From NCBI GenBank assembly GCA_026129745.1, contig JAHCHL010000011.1, positions 64,001 through 114,912 on the forward strand: DNA of 50,912 nucleotides, written 5' to 3'. This DNA comes from Fimbriimonadales bacterium (GTDB lineage Bacteria; Armatimonadota; Fimbriimonadia; Fimbriimonadales; ATM1). This document shows, in pieces, positions 40,535 to 49,190 of this stretch (positions within the stretch are counted from its first letter, which is position 1; each line of letters starts with the position of its first letter). The notes below the pieces were generated by a model. The model worked only from the letters and a program-made list of their open reading frames with translations. It had not been told where the DNA came from and made no database searches. The position numbers and the translations under genes were made by a program.

Positions 40535-40559
40535 GCGGGCCGACAATTCATCGGCCCGC
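40535..40559 (-). terminator. intrinsic terminator after the DUF4349 gene
   Basis: A perfect 9-base stem, GCGGGCCGA (40535-40543) with TCGGCCCGC (40551-40559), and a 7-base loop lies 11 bases past the stop of the minus-strand gene at 40570. On the minus strand it is followed by TTTC. It separates that gene from the downstream frameshifted gene. Confidence 0.75.
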
Positions 40560-40569
40560 AAGGCCGCGA

Positions 40570-41322
40570 TCAGGCTTTCGGAGCGGCGACACGCTCGCCC
40601 CGTCGAATCAGCCACCGGAAGATCAGCACGATTGGCAACCAAATGGGCGCAGTGACCAAAATGTACAGCAGGGCTGTCACCAAACCGCGCACGATACTGC
40701 CGAACAGCGTGGATGTGTTTGTCCAAGCAGATGCGAACCAATCAGGATCCGTCCCAGCGACGCCAGGTCCTGATTGCCACATCTCCAGTGAAATTCGCGG
40801 CATCAAAACATCTTCAGAAAGCTGCATGTAATCGCTGAATTGCGATTCACCAGGCGAGCTTCCGTCGCCAAGTCGCTGCGCGGCTTTCATGGTCGCAAGC
40901 TGCGCGGTCACGTCGCGTCCAGACGTCTCTTTGAAACGCCGAATGCCAAGAGTCTGCAATTGAGTGACTGCCTCACCGAACTTGTCGAATGGAACTCTGA
41001 TCGACATTTCCACTCGCGGCGGACCGCCATTCATATCGCTGCTTCGCGTCGATTCGACGTAGCCGCCCCAGCCCGAGACGAGCGACTCCACTTTCGACTC
41101 TGACTCTTCAGCGTTTTTCACTTCGATTCCGAGGTTCGCGGCTCGAACGGTTGCCCGTTGAGATGTCGAGTCCGCAGTTCCCATCGAACTCGGAGCTGTT
41201 TGCTCCGAACGATTCGGCTCGGACTTTAGAACGTAGTTGCCTTCGGTTCCTGCGCCGCAGCCTCCAGACAACGCTGCAACGACCCCAAAAGCAAGAATGA
41301 ACACTGCTACTTTTCGCGTCAT
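40570..41322 (-). CDS. DUF4349-like lipoprotein with membrane tail
   Basis: A 250-residue protein with a lipoprotein signal (MTRKVAVFILAFGVVAALSGGC, C22 lipidated) and GGAGGTG before the ATG. The middle contains ATVRAANLGIEVKNAEESESKVESLVSGWGGYVESTRSSD, typical of DUF4349, then a near-C-terminal transmembrane helix (LVTALLYILVTAPIWLPIVLIFRWL) and a basic end. DUF4349 proteins normally have a longer coiled-coil middle after DVTAQ; here that part is short, so a deletion is possible. The family has no known function. Confidence 0.78.
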   Translation of the reverse strand: MTRKVAVFILAFGVVAALSGGCGAGTEGNYVLKSEPNRSEQTAPSSMGTADSTSQRATVRAANLGIEVKNAEESESKVESLVSGWGGYVESTRSSDMNGGPPRVEMSIRVPFDKFGEAVTQLQTLGIRRFKETSGRDVTAQLATMKAAQRLGDGSSPGESQFSDYMQLSEDVLMPRISLEMWQSGPGVAGTDPDWFASAWTNTSTLFGSIVRGLVTALLYILVTAPIWLPIVLIFRWLIRRGERVAAPKA

Positions 41323-41474
41323 GGCTAATGACACCTCCACTATTCGTGTACGACACACCGTAAATCGTTCATGGGTCGATGGTCCCATCGCGACGTCGGA
41401 CACCGGCACCCATTCAAATCTGAGGAAGATCGAACGAGTTGATTAAGAAGCAAATGTTGCGAATCAAGCAGGCC

Positions 41475-42212
41475 CTATGATTGCCATAGGGTTTTGTCAC
41501 CATCATCGCTGGTCAGCAGAATCGCATTGCCTTCGAGATAGTACGTCCAAGCAGTGATTGAAGAATTCGTTAACAAAATCAGTCTTCGATCGTCTGCCCC
41601 CCAAACTCCTACTGTGTCGACTTCTGTCCCGGAGTCGACTCCATAAGCGGCAGTTCCTCCAATTGCACGACTCCATGACTGAAAGGAACCATCGGAAGTC
41701 AATCGATAAGTCCTTTCGACGGCCATGGAGAAGCCCACAAGCGGATCGCTCCGCGAATCGGACCACTTCCAATCTCTCGACAACAGTTCTGGATTCTGCC
41801 TCGGCGATTCCCTTAGTGCGGCCGAAAGCTCTAAGAACCGCGACCGATCGAAATCTTGTCGCGACGAGATGCCGACGAGCCCGGCAGCCAAGTCTCCGAT
41901 CGATCGCAAGCTCCAAGCCACGACCGAGCCCGACCCGTCCGTCGATCCAGCATAGAAGAGGGCGATACCGTCAGGCAGAATGTGCCGCTCACCGTCGAAG
42001 CCCACCGATCCAAGCCCCTCCCTAAGCCACTGCTCATAGGCTTCGATAACTTCGCCCGACTTGAGATCGACTCCTGGACCATACAGGTAAGACAGAAAGC
42101 AGACGTCATTCTCGTTCGACGGGTCTTGAATCGCAAGCGAAGCGGTTGTCTCTGTACCTTGTAGCTGCAAAGGCACGTTCAGCGACAACCCGATGGGGTT
42201 GGTGTACTCCAT
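41475..42212 (-). CDS. hypothetical beta-rich protein
   Basis: A 245-residue protein without an evident export signal or membrane helix. It begins MEYTNPIGLSLNVPLQLQG and contains an alternating beta pattern with many serine and aspartate residues (DGERHILPDGIALFYAGSTDGSGSVVAWSLRSIG). I do not recognise a family. Gene context gives no clue: it is downstream of a divergent lipoprotein gene and upstream of the DUF4349 gene. A CCCTATG-CATAGGG hairpin overlaps its stop codon (41473-41491). Confidence 0.6.
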   Translation of the reverse strand: MEYTNPIGLSLNVPLQLQGTETTASLAIQDPSNENDVCFLSYLYGPGVDLKSGEVIEAYEQWLREGLGSVGFDGERHILPDGIALFYAGSTDGSGSVVAWSLRSIGDLAAGLVGISSRQDFDRSRFLELSAALRESPRQNPELLSRDWKWSDSRSDPLVGFSMAVERTYRLTSDGSFQSWSRAIGGTAAYGVDSGTEVDTVGVWGADDRRLILLTNSSITAWTYYLEGNAILLTSDDGDKTLWQS

Positions 42213-42395
42213 TTGGCAATGCTACTCTCAGACCGACCTCCGAGGGCGGATAGCATGCCTTGATTTAATCTTAGCAGTTCGAATCTTGTGTAGGGGGAGG
42301 AGTGCTTCTTACAAGTGGCGAAGGTCAATCTAGCCCGGTGCGAGGATTCTACTCGCAGCCGGAGCGAACAAGACTATAGAAGGAGACACAAAATC

Positions 42396-43256
42396 ATGAA
42401 AATACTGACACTCGCGCTAATTGCCGGCGTCTGCGTCGTAACGATTAGTTGTTCGTCTAACAAAGCGAACTTCATCGTGTTTCGCAACGGCCCTGGAGAG
42501 ATCATGCGAATGAACTACAATGGCTCAGGCCGCGCCCTAATTTTCGCAGGTGACGATACGAACTTCAACCCGACGCTCTCCAAGAACGGTAAGAAGATCG
42601 CCTGCGCGTCCTACAGCAGCATTGATGGCACATTTCGCATCATCCTGATGAACTCGAGCGGAGGCAACGTGCGAGAGCTTCTGAATCAACCAAGTTCCAG
42701 CCATCACCCCGCCTATCATCCAAACAACCGCACTCTGGCGTTTCACTCGAACAGTGGAGGCACCTACCAGATCTACCGAATCAACGACGACGGATCTAAC
42801 CTCCAGCAATTGACGAGTACCGGAGCGAACCAGCATCCCGCGTGGAGTCCTGATGGATCCAAGATCGCCTTCTTCTCGACGCGCGACGGAAACAGCGAAA
42901 TCTACGTCATGGACGCCGACGGCTCTAACCAAACTCGACTGACGAACGACGCAGACACCGACATTCGCCCATCCTGGAGCCCCAACGGCCAGAAGATTGT
43001 ATGGACGTCACGGAGAACAGGACTCCAGCAGGTCTGGATAATGGATGCCAACGGCTCCAATCCTACGCAACTCACTTCTGCGTCATCAGGACGAAGTTGG
43101 GGTGCCGCATTCACTCCGGACGGTAATAGGATCGTGTTCTCAAGCCAAAGAGACGGCAATGAGCAGATCTACATCATGAACGCAGACGGCTCCAACCAAA
43201 CCAACCTTTCAAACAATGCGAACACGGAGTACGACATTACTACTGGAACCGGCTAA
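42396..43256 (+). CDS. TolB-like beta-propeller lipoprotein
   Basis: A 286-residue protein with a lipoprotein-type signal (about 1-19, C19 in VVTISCSS) and five or six PD40/TolB repeats (such as HPAWSPDGSKIAFFSTRDGN, IYVMDADGSNQTRLT, PSWSPNGQKIVW, FTPDGNRIVFSSQRDG, IYIMNADGSNQ). Such propellers bind partner proteins in the periplasm; some sense peptidoglycan or polysaccharide. No Tol-Pal gene is near, so a true TolB role is not supported. GAAGGAG before ATG 42396. A strong terminator follows. Confidence 0.88.
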   Translation: MKILTLALIAGVCVVTISCSSNKANFIVFRNGPGEIMRMNYNGSGRALIFAGDDTNFNPTLSKNGKKIACASYSSIDGTFRIILMNSSGGNVRELLNQPSSSHHPAYHPNNRTLAFHSNSGGTYQIYRINDDGSNLQQLTSTGANQHPAWSPDGSKIAFFSTRDGNSEIYVMDADGSNQTRLTNDADTDIRPSWSPNGQKIVWTSRRTGLQQVWIMDANGSNPTQLTSASSGRSWGAAFTPDGNRIVFSSQRDGNEQIYIMNADGSNQTNLSNNANTEYDITTGTG

Positions 43257-43300
43257 CCGATGGAAGGTTAGCCCGAGAGAGTTGAGAACACGAGCCATGA

Positions 43301-43334
43301 GAGCCGCCGCCCACACAAGCGGCGGCTCTGTTTT
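43301..43334 (+). terminator. intrinsic terminator of the TolB-like gene
   Basis: A perfect 10-base GC-rich stem, GAGCCGCCGC with GCGGCGGCTC (43319-43328), has an 8-base loop and is followed by TGTTTT. Confidence 0.9.
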
Positions 43335-43409
43335 GCGGAATCGAATAAGAGTCCCGGAATCTTGAGATCGAGCACAAAGCTTCGAAGCACAAGTCGCAAA
43401 ATGAAATGA

Positions 43410-43429
43410 GAGAGGCGACTTCGCCTCTC
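43410..43429 (-). terminator. terminator after the PEP-CTERM gene
   Basis: A 9-base perfect stem (GAGAGGCGA with TCGCCTCTC) and a 2-base loop lie 22 bases past the stop of the minus-strand gene. On the minus strand it is followed by CATTTCATTTT. Confidence 0.6.
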
Positions 43430-43451
43430 CCTTGATTCCGTATCCGGAAGA

Positions 43452-44171
43452 CTACTTCGCTTGCCGTCGGCGTCGCAGAAGCATCAATACACCGAGACCG
43501 ACTGCGGTCAGCGTAGCTGGCTCTGGAACGACGTCCAGCTTCGTGACGAGGAAGTTGCCGTTTGAGCCACTTGTGCCCTGAGCGTTTCCGGTCCATCGCG
43601 CGGCGAAGTCCACGCCCCAGCCGTTGCCGGGCCCGCCAGCAACAGCAACGGCATCGAGCGGCGACTGCGTGGTTGCGCCGGTCTGCTGAGAGAAGCGCAT
43701 CTCGATGGTCAGGTTGCCGCCAGTGTAGACGTACCCGGTGTTGAAGGCAATTGTGGGGCCGAATGCGTTCGGCGTGTTGCCGAATGTGAAACTTCCAGCT
43801 GGGAACGTCAAAGCGCCGCTACGAACTTGAGTCGGCGCAGCCGTGAAGTTGTCCGCGAACGTGTTCGACATGCTCCCCGGTGCAACCCCAGGGCCAAGAT
43901 AGATGTCCCAGAACGTGAAGTTCGCATCCACGGGCGGCCAGTTGGCGGTGCCGGGGCCATTCAGCCGAAACGCCATGCCGGTGATCTCCAGCCCGTTGAT
44001 CCCGGCCAACTGGCTCGCAGCAATCGTCATTTGAAACGTCCGACCGGCAGTGCCAGTTGAAGTCAACGCGAATGTTCCGTCTCCTTCGGTGTTCTCTGTG
44101 TAGTTAGGGACTACATACGCGCTCGCCATTCCGAAGCATCCCAGGAAGGCCAAAGTGGCAAGTTTCTTCAT
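43452..44171 (-). CDS. PEP-CTERM sorted exported protein
   Basis: A 239-residue protein with a signal peptide (MKKLATLAFLGCFGMASAY) and a C-terminal sorting signal VPEPATLTAVGLGVLMLLRRRRQ, recognised by exosortase. The body is glycine, threonine and alanine rich with alternating beta strands, a likely extracellular matrix or surface protein. A strong AAAAGGAG ribosome site is present. No exosortase gene is in the window. An mRNA hairpin lies between its start and the upstream promoter region. Confidence 0.9.
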   Translation of the reverse strand: MKKLATLAFLGCFGMASAYVVPNYTENTEGDGTFALTSTGTAGRTFQMTIAASQLAGINGLEITGMAFRLNGPGTANWPPVDANFTFWDIYLGPGVAPGSMSNTFADNFTAAPTQVRSGALTFPAGSFTFGNTPNAFGPTIAFNTGYVYTGGNLTIEMRFSQQTGATTQSPLDAVAVAGGPGNGWGVDFAARWTGNAQGTSGSNGNFLVTKLDVVPEPATLTAVGLGVLMLLRRRRQAK

Positions 44172-44197
44172 ACTCCGTCTCCTTTTGTGAATCTCGC

Positions 44198-44216
44198 CTG
44201 CCAATCAATTTGGCAG
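44198..44216 (-). repeat. 7-bp inverted repeat in the 5' leader of the PEP-CTERM gene
   Basis: CTGCCAA (44198-44204) and TTGGCAG (44210-44216) with a 5-base loop, 27 bases before the ATG. TATACT on the minus strand at 44231-44236 is a candidate -10, which would put the repeat near +14 to +32: an mRNA hairpin or operator. Confidence 0.45.
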
Positions 44217-44349
44217 ACCAACACCCTTACAGTATATCAACTTTTACAGGCTTTTCCGCATCGGAGTACTCGTAATTTTGCTAAGTTTGCATTCCAGGCG
44301 GCGCCCAGGGGCGCCCGGACAACTTGACCTCCTATAGATCGGCGGCCAG

Positions 44350-45018
44350 TTAGGATGCCTCAACCTCGACAACCCCCAACAGCCACGGTTCGACGGATTG
44401 GCCGGTGGAGAGGCGGACGAAGCGGTAGGCGAAAGCGTAAACGCCCGCGTCGAGTTCCATATCGAACTCCAACGCGCCCGATTCGAAAACGTGAAACGCC
44501 GCCGACGCATAAAACGGTTTCGGCGAACGCCGAATGTTGGGAAGCCGCTGCATCATGATCTCCGTAATCACATCTGGCGCGTTCGGCCCGCTCGCCGCGA
44601 AGCGAACGACACCCGGAGACACCGGTGCCACAGTCAAAACAATCGAGTCTCCAATGAATTCCGACACAGGAGGCAATAGAGGAATAGCCCCCCCCGGCGA
44701 TGCTTGCAAGAACTTGGTGGACAGGCCGACGAAGGCGGTGTTCGCGGTTTGAGTGTATTCCTTCAGGGTAACGGGATCCACGCGCCTCTGCGTTTCGCCA
44801 TACCTGCGCCATGCCTCAACCTGTTCGATGGTCAGCGAATTCCAAACCTCGGCGGCGGCTTTCATGCGCTCGGTCTGCGCGCGCGTCGCGGGGCTAACGG
44901 GGAATTTGTATCTGGGCTTCCCGCGAACGACCAGTCCCGACCGTGTGAGAACGAGCACCTGGTTGCCCATCGTGCCCCTCACGTCCTGAAACGCCATTCC
45001 CAACCTTGCCCTTGCCAT
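44350..45018 (-). CDS. hypothetical protein, DUF6266-like N-terminus
   Basis: A 222-residue protein from the ATG at 45018. Its start MARARLGMAFQDVRGTMGNQ, then GLVVRGKPRYKFPVSPATRAQTERMKAAAEVWNSLT, recalls the DUF6266 family of Bacteroidetes and phage-like proteins. A beta-rich C-terminal half (VLTVAPVSPGVVRFAASGPN) follows. The resemblance is from memory and weak. No clear ribosome site is present. It is downstream of the NYN gene by 106 bases on the same strand with no terminator seen, and may be part of the accessory block or only adjacent. Confidence 0.55.
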   Translation of the reverse strand: MARARLGMAFQDVRGTMGNQVLVLTRSGLVVRGKPRYKFPVSPATRAQTERMKAAAEVWNSLTIEQVEAWRRYGETQRRVDPVTLKEYTQTANTAFVGLSTKFLQASPGGAIPLLPPVSEFIGDSIVLTVAPVSPGVVRFAASGPNAPDVITEIMMQRLPNIRRSPKPFYASAAFHVFESGALEFDMELDAGVYAFAYRFVRLSTGQSVEPWLLGVVEVEAS

Positions 45019-45124
45019 ATCCCCGATTATCGGCTCCCCAACCCTCGACCTCCACTCCCCACCCAGCCAACACACAGTCAACAGCGGGGGGTTGAGAGCT
45101 TGTCGGTAAGAGCTTGTACGCGTT

Positions 45125-45994
45125 TCAATCGGCCACGCTAATGGCAGAAATCCAGGGGGCTCCCTTCGTACAACCTAAATTGGTGAACCTGCGGAGCACC
45201 TCTTCGTTCGCACACTGGTAGGCATGCTCCAAGCCGTCGATCTCTGCGTAGAATCTTCGCTCAGGGTTGCTATGATGTGTGTCGTCGAAAAACTTAACTC
45301 CAAATTTGCCAAACGTTTGCTTGTCAAGAAATGCGTAGTGCTCGTACGCCGATCTGTACCTTTGGCATCGATGAACATCTGGATTCGCCATCTTCCATTT
45401 GCTGGAGCTCCAGTTGTACAGCGTGTTGTAGTCCAGGACGTTTCTGCGATCAGCTGCCAAGCTCAATTCTTTTGCACCTCTCGGACCACTATAGAGAGTG
45501 ACGTAGATTCCGGCGTGAATTAGTGCGTCAATAAGTGGTCGGAAGTCCAAGTCACCGGTTACCAATACTACACTTGGGCAATTACCACGGTAAGCATGGG
45601 TTAAGCACTCGACCGCGAGTAATACGTCAACCTCCTTTTGCTCGAGTCCCTTCTTGTTCCTGCCAGTGCGGCGAACGGCGCTTCCCGTTCTTACATGAAC
45701 CCCATCTACCTCGTTAATGCCTGACAGAAAACTGGCTTTGACCTCTGTGGCTTCTAATACGTCTTTCGACTCGCCGCTCGTCGGTTCATAAAGAGCATCG
45801 TAGTAGAAGAGCTTGAGAACTTGGAGGGCAAGGCGGACTTGGTTCAAGTCAGGTTCGAGCGCACCACCGTATAGCGGTGAAAGTGCTTCGCGAAAGGCAA
45901 CTTCAAGATACCCTCCGTCCACAAACGCGTAGGCCGGGTACCCCGGCAAAAATGGGTTTTGACTCACAAATCCACTACCCGCGCTTACAAACAT
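45125..45994 (-). CDS. NYN-domain (LabA/DUF88-like) nuclease protein
   Basis: A 289-residue protein. The NYN (PIN-like) fold starts YAFVDGGYLEVAF and ends with QKEVDVLLAVECLTHAYRGN, SVVLVTGDLDFRPLIDAL and YVTLYSGPRGAKEL. The four acidic positions expected to bind Mg2+ are D26, D123, D148 and D150, so it may cut RNA. About 100 extra C-terminal residues are unassigned. ATG is 2 bases after the stop of the methyltransferase gene, so it is translationally coupled and probably part of the same system. Confidence 0.85.
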   Translation of the reverse strand: MFVSAGSGFVSQNPFLPGYPAYAFVDGGYLEVAFREALSPLYGGALEPDLNQVRLALQVLKLFYYDALYEPTSGESKDVLEATEVKASFLSGINEVDGVHVRTGSAVRRTGRNKKGLEQKEVDVLLAVECLTHAYRGNCPSVVLVTGDLDFRPLIDALIHAGIYVTLYSGPRGAKELSLAADRRNVLDYNTLYNWSSSKWKMANPDVHRCQRYRSAYEHYAFLDKQTFGKFGVKFFDDTHHSNPERRFYAEIDGLEHAYQCANEEVLRRFTNLGCTKGAPWISAISVAD

Positions 45995-45996
45995 AA

Positions 45997-48900
45997 TCAG
46001 CCGCTACCACACTCTTTTTTCAAGCAGTCCATGAATATCTCGTCGCATGCCGGCAATAGCACGATGGTTTCGCGGATGGCTGCGAGCATGCGCCGGTAGT
46101 GGGTGATGTCGTCTTGTGTTAGCTTGCGACCGACCCGGTCATTGAGCCACTTCTTGGCGGGCTGGTAGCCGCCAATTCGGTACTCCCAGACTTCCGGCGG
46201 CACGTTGACGAAGGATTGCGCGGCGTTCAGCTTGACGCGCCCGGGTTCACCGCCTGTCGGCTCGACATAGCGATCCTGGAACTTCTCGACAACGTTGGGC
46301 CCGGGGGTCGGAAAGTCTACACCCGGAGAGTCCAAGCTTTGATCCTCTAGCAAGTGGAGCCGGATGAGCTTCGTTCCCACTTTCGCAGCTAAGAAGAACG
46401 CGTCTTTGCTCTGCGGCAATGGTATCCGAGGGAAATCCGCTCGCAGAAACTCGGCATACCTCGAACGGTACGACGGAGCGTAGAGGATCGAGTAAATGTA
46501 CGCAAGGACATCGTTTGGGGCAACGTCCGCAACGGGTAATGCCAGTTCCCTAGCAAGTACGACTAGAAAGTCAAGTTCCAAGTTTGGTGCCTGCCCAAAC
46601 GCCAGCTTTGAGTCGCTGCCAGTTGCAAACACCCATAGCGGTAACAGGTAGTTGACCTCCTTAACACTTAGGGTGTGATGCGTGATCGGGAGGCGCGAGA
46701 CCCAGGCATGCTCAAAGCCGGCCCCTGTCTCAACTCCGCGAGATATCACCAGCCCAATACTCTCAGGATCGAACATATGCTGCATAACATTGTGCCTCGT
46801 ATAACACAGGAAGCCACGAGAATTGCCCGTATAGTAGGTGTAGCGCCGGTCGAACGGCCGATAAAGGATCGGCTTCACCTTGCCAATTTCCGGGCCACTG
46901 TTCTTTGCGTCCGATTGCGCCCAGCCGACCCGCCAATCACGTGCATCCTTGCCTAGATCATATTCATGCCGCGCGTCCTCTGGAGCCATCGATACAAAGT
47001 CATTGACTCGGCTCCACATATCATCTTTGCTCCACGCAATGCATAGAGAGTCCCTTGCAGTCACTATTCCAACACTATGGACGGGGAAGATATCTGTGAC
47101 TTTCCATCCTTGAGAGTATTCCTCTCTGAGGGTTTCATCTTGCGGCACGAATAAGTAGAAATCCTTCGACGGCGTTAGTTCCTGCCAGGTAATGTCCCTG
47201 TACGTCCTAGTTTGCAAGACTTCGTACTTGGACTTGCGAGACCCGAAAAGGTCTGCGTGATACACTTTCCCGCCCTCGCCTGGGACAGGGCCGTCCTTTC
47301 TTATCAAGATGCAGATAGCTACACCCTGCATGATGTCAAACACGTTTTTGTCAGGGGAGCCATCGGGTGCTTTCTCCTTCTTCAGGCTGTTGCCATGAAG
47401 ATCCAGAAAGTAAAGCTCATGAAATGCCAGCATTAGGCTCCGGCGCATACCCCTAAAGGTCGGATTGTCAAGGTATCCATGGTTGGTTATCATGGCGACA
47501 ACGCCGTGACCCGTCTTCTCGGCAATTCGATCCTGCGCGAATCTTATGAACTTCACGTAATCATCATGCAACCACTTGGGATTTGCTTCCCCAAGCGGCT
47601 CACCGTCTACTTCGAAGTAGGTCTGAATCAACTGCCCGATCGCAGTAAGGTTGCCTTTTGCATCTTTGCTTGGGTTCATTGATTGGCCGGAGTAAGGCGG
47701 ATTGCCCAAAACGATAATGATAGGCTCCTCATTCTTCACGCGTGTCGCTGCTTCGGTTTCCTGCGAAAGCTCCAGCATTCCCGGCAGGGCAAGATTAGGG
47801 GTGCGACCAGGCTCCAGCGTATTGGTTAGATAGATCGGCAATCTCTTATCGTCCGCAAGCTCAACTCCGCTCTCTTCCAGTAAAAAGCGGCACTTTAGGT
47901 GGGCTAACGTATAGGCTGAGGGCATGATCTCGAAGCCGTAAAAATGCTCCAAGATGTGGTCGTGGACTACATCCGGCCAATACCCTCCATCGCCTCGCTC
48001 GGTGAGCGTTTCCTTTACCTTGCGATAGCAGTGTGCAAGAAACGTGGCCGTGCCGACTGCCGGATCGAGCAAGAGGACCGAGTTATCTGCAATTCCTTCG
48101 GCTTTGCCGAACGTGTCTCTCGCTATCTCGTCAACGGAGCGAACGATGAAGGAAACAACTTCGTCCGGCGTGTAATAGACTCCGCGCGATTCACGGAGCG
48201 CGGGATCGTACTTTGCAAGGAAATGCTCGTAGAAGTGAACCAACGGGTCCTTCGAGCCATGAAACGCCTTGAGGGCGTCTGCGGGATCGCATTGGCTCAG
48301 GTCGCGGCAGATTGCGTCAACAATCCATCGAAGTTCCTCCGGTAGATCGTCACCTCCTCCGAGCTTTAACAGCACGCGAACGGGCGGCAAGGCTTTGGGA
48401 ATGTTGTCAATTGCCTTCAGCGGGTCTTTGACTGCGGTCGGGTGCTCGAGCCATGAAAGGAACAACCCGTATGTGAAAGTCTGCGCGTATACATCTGCAA
48501 ACCTCGCTTCGTCCAGTTCTTCGTAGAGTGTTTGCCGGAAGGCTTCGAGATAGGAACGCAAGATGTTTCCGGGCTGCGCAAGGAGATTCTCAGCTGCCGC
48601 TCTCAGGAAGTGCGCTCGTTTCGCAAGGACTTCGGCGATCTGCTCTGTTGAAGTAGCCGGCGGAGCCTCGAAGTCGAAGAACACTGCGAGCAATTCTTTG
48701 AACTGCTCTGCAATATGCATTGTGACCCTGGGCTTGTCCGTTCGAGGGTCTTGCAACTGTATCGCCGCTACTTCTTTACCAAACTGGAACAGGCGGAACT
48801 CCAGGTGGTCGGTTTGAAGAAAGTTGTCGAGGTCCTTCTGGAACCGGTCGTTCTGTTCTTTCGCCGAGCCGGTCAACTTGCGGAGGTCCTTGTCTATGCT

Positions 48901-49158
48901 CTCGGCTTCGACATGTCCAACCGGCAGGAGTCCGGTGGTAATGATGAAATCGGGCTGGCCGTAGACCTCTTTCGTGGGTTCGCCTGTAACGTGGAGTTCC
49001 GAGCTGTGGAGCGCCGCCATCCCGGAGAGGAGGTTGTGGAGGGGGTTGCGCAGGGACAACTCAGGCGTGCCGTGACCTTGGTCCAGTTGGTTGCCGAGGT
49101 CGGCAAGGTATTTCTTGAGAAGCGCCCTCACCTGCTCCATGTGGATAGAGGATAACAT
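45997..49158 (-). CDS. single-chain restriction-modification-like adenine methyltransferase (type ISP/IIG-like)
   Basis: A 1053-residue protein. The N-terminus (about residues 60-95) has a PD-(D/E)xK-like layout, GQPDFIITTG with VEAES, but E86 occupies the position where lysine is normal. An alpha-helical spacer (100-350) precedes the N6-adenine methyltransferase with motif I DPAVGTATF (365-373) and motif IV NPPY (486-489). The C-terminal half (600-1000) resembles target-recognition regions. No helicase motif is seen, so it is shorter than canonical type ISP enzymes. It is in an operon with a 505-residue unknown protein (32 bases upstream) and the NYN nuclease (2 bases downstream). Confidence 0.88.
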   Translation of the reverse strand: MLSSIHMEQVRALLKKYLADLGNQLDQGHGTPELSLRNPLHNLLSGMAALHSSELHVTGEPTKEVYGQPDFIITTGLLPVGHVEAESIDKDLRKLTGSAKEQNDRFQKDLDNFLQTDHLEFRLFQFGKEVAAIQLQDPRTDKPRVTMHIAEQFKELLAVFFDFEAPPATSTEQIAEVLAKRAHFLRAAAENLLAQPGNILRSYLEAFRQTLYEELDEARFADVYAQTFTYGLFLSWLEHPTAVKDPLKAIDNIPKALPPVRVLLKLGGGDDLPEELRWIVDAICRDLSQCDPADALKAFHGSKDPLVHFYEHFLAKYDPALRESRGVYYTPDEVVSFIVRSVDEIARDTFGKAEGIADNSVLLLDPAVGTATFLAHCYRKVKETLTERGDGGYWPDVVHDHILEHFYGFEIMPSAYTLAHLKCRFLLEESGVELADDKRLPIYLTNTLEPGRTPNLALPGMLELSQETEAATRVKNEEPIIIVLGNPPYSGQSMNPSKDAKGNLTAIGQLIQTYFEVDGEPLGEANPKWLHDDYVKFIRFAQDRIAEKTGHGVVAMITNHGYLDNPTFRGMRRSLMLAFHELYFLDLHGNSLKKEKAPDGSPDKNVFDIMQGVAICILIRKDGPVPGEGGKVYHADLFGSRKSKYEVLQTRTYRDITWQELTPSKDFYLFVPQDETLREEYSQGWKVTDIFPVHSVGIVTARDSLCIAWSKDDMWSRVNDFVSMAPEDARHEYDLGKDARDWRVGWAQSDAKNSGPEIGKVKPILYRPFDRRYTYYTGNSRGFLCYTRHNVMQHMFDPESIGLVISRGVETGAGFEHAWVSRLPITHHTLSVKEVNYLLPLWVFATGSDSKLAFGQAPNLELDFLVVLARELALPVADVAPNDVLAYIYSILYAPSYRSRYAEFLRADFPRIPLPQSKDAFFLAAKVGTKLIRLHLLEDQSLDSPGVDFPTPGPNVVEKFQDRYVEPTGGEPGRVKLNAAQSFVNVPPEVWEYRIGGYQPAKKWLNDRVGRKLTQDDITHYRRMLAAIRETIVLLPACDEIFMDCLKKECGSG

Positions 49159-49190
49159 ATAATCGTGGCCCCGTTCTCTGGCATCCTTGG

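Noticed and set aside
41473..41491. CCCTATG-CATAGGG hairpin with TTTT on the plus strand
   Set aside because: T-run is on the plus side where no gene ends; overlaps the stop codon of the minus-strand gene.
44300..44315. GGCGCCC-GGGCGCC palindrome
   Set aside because: Two-base loop is too short for a stable hairpin and no T-run follows; I keep it only as a note.
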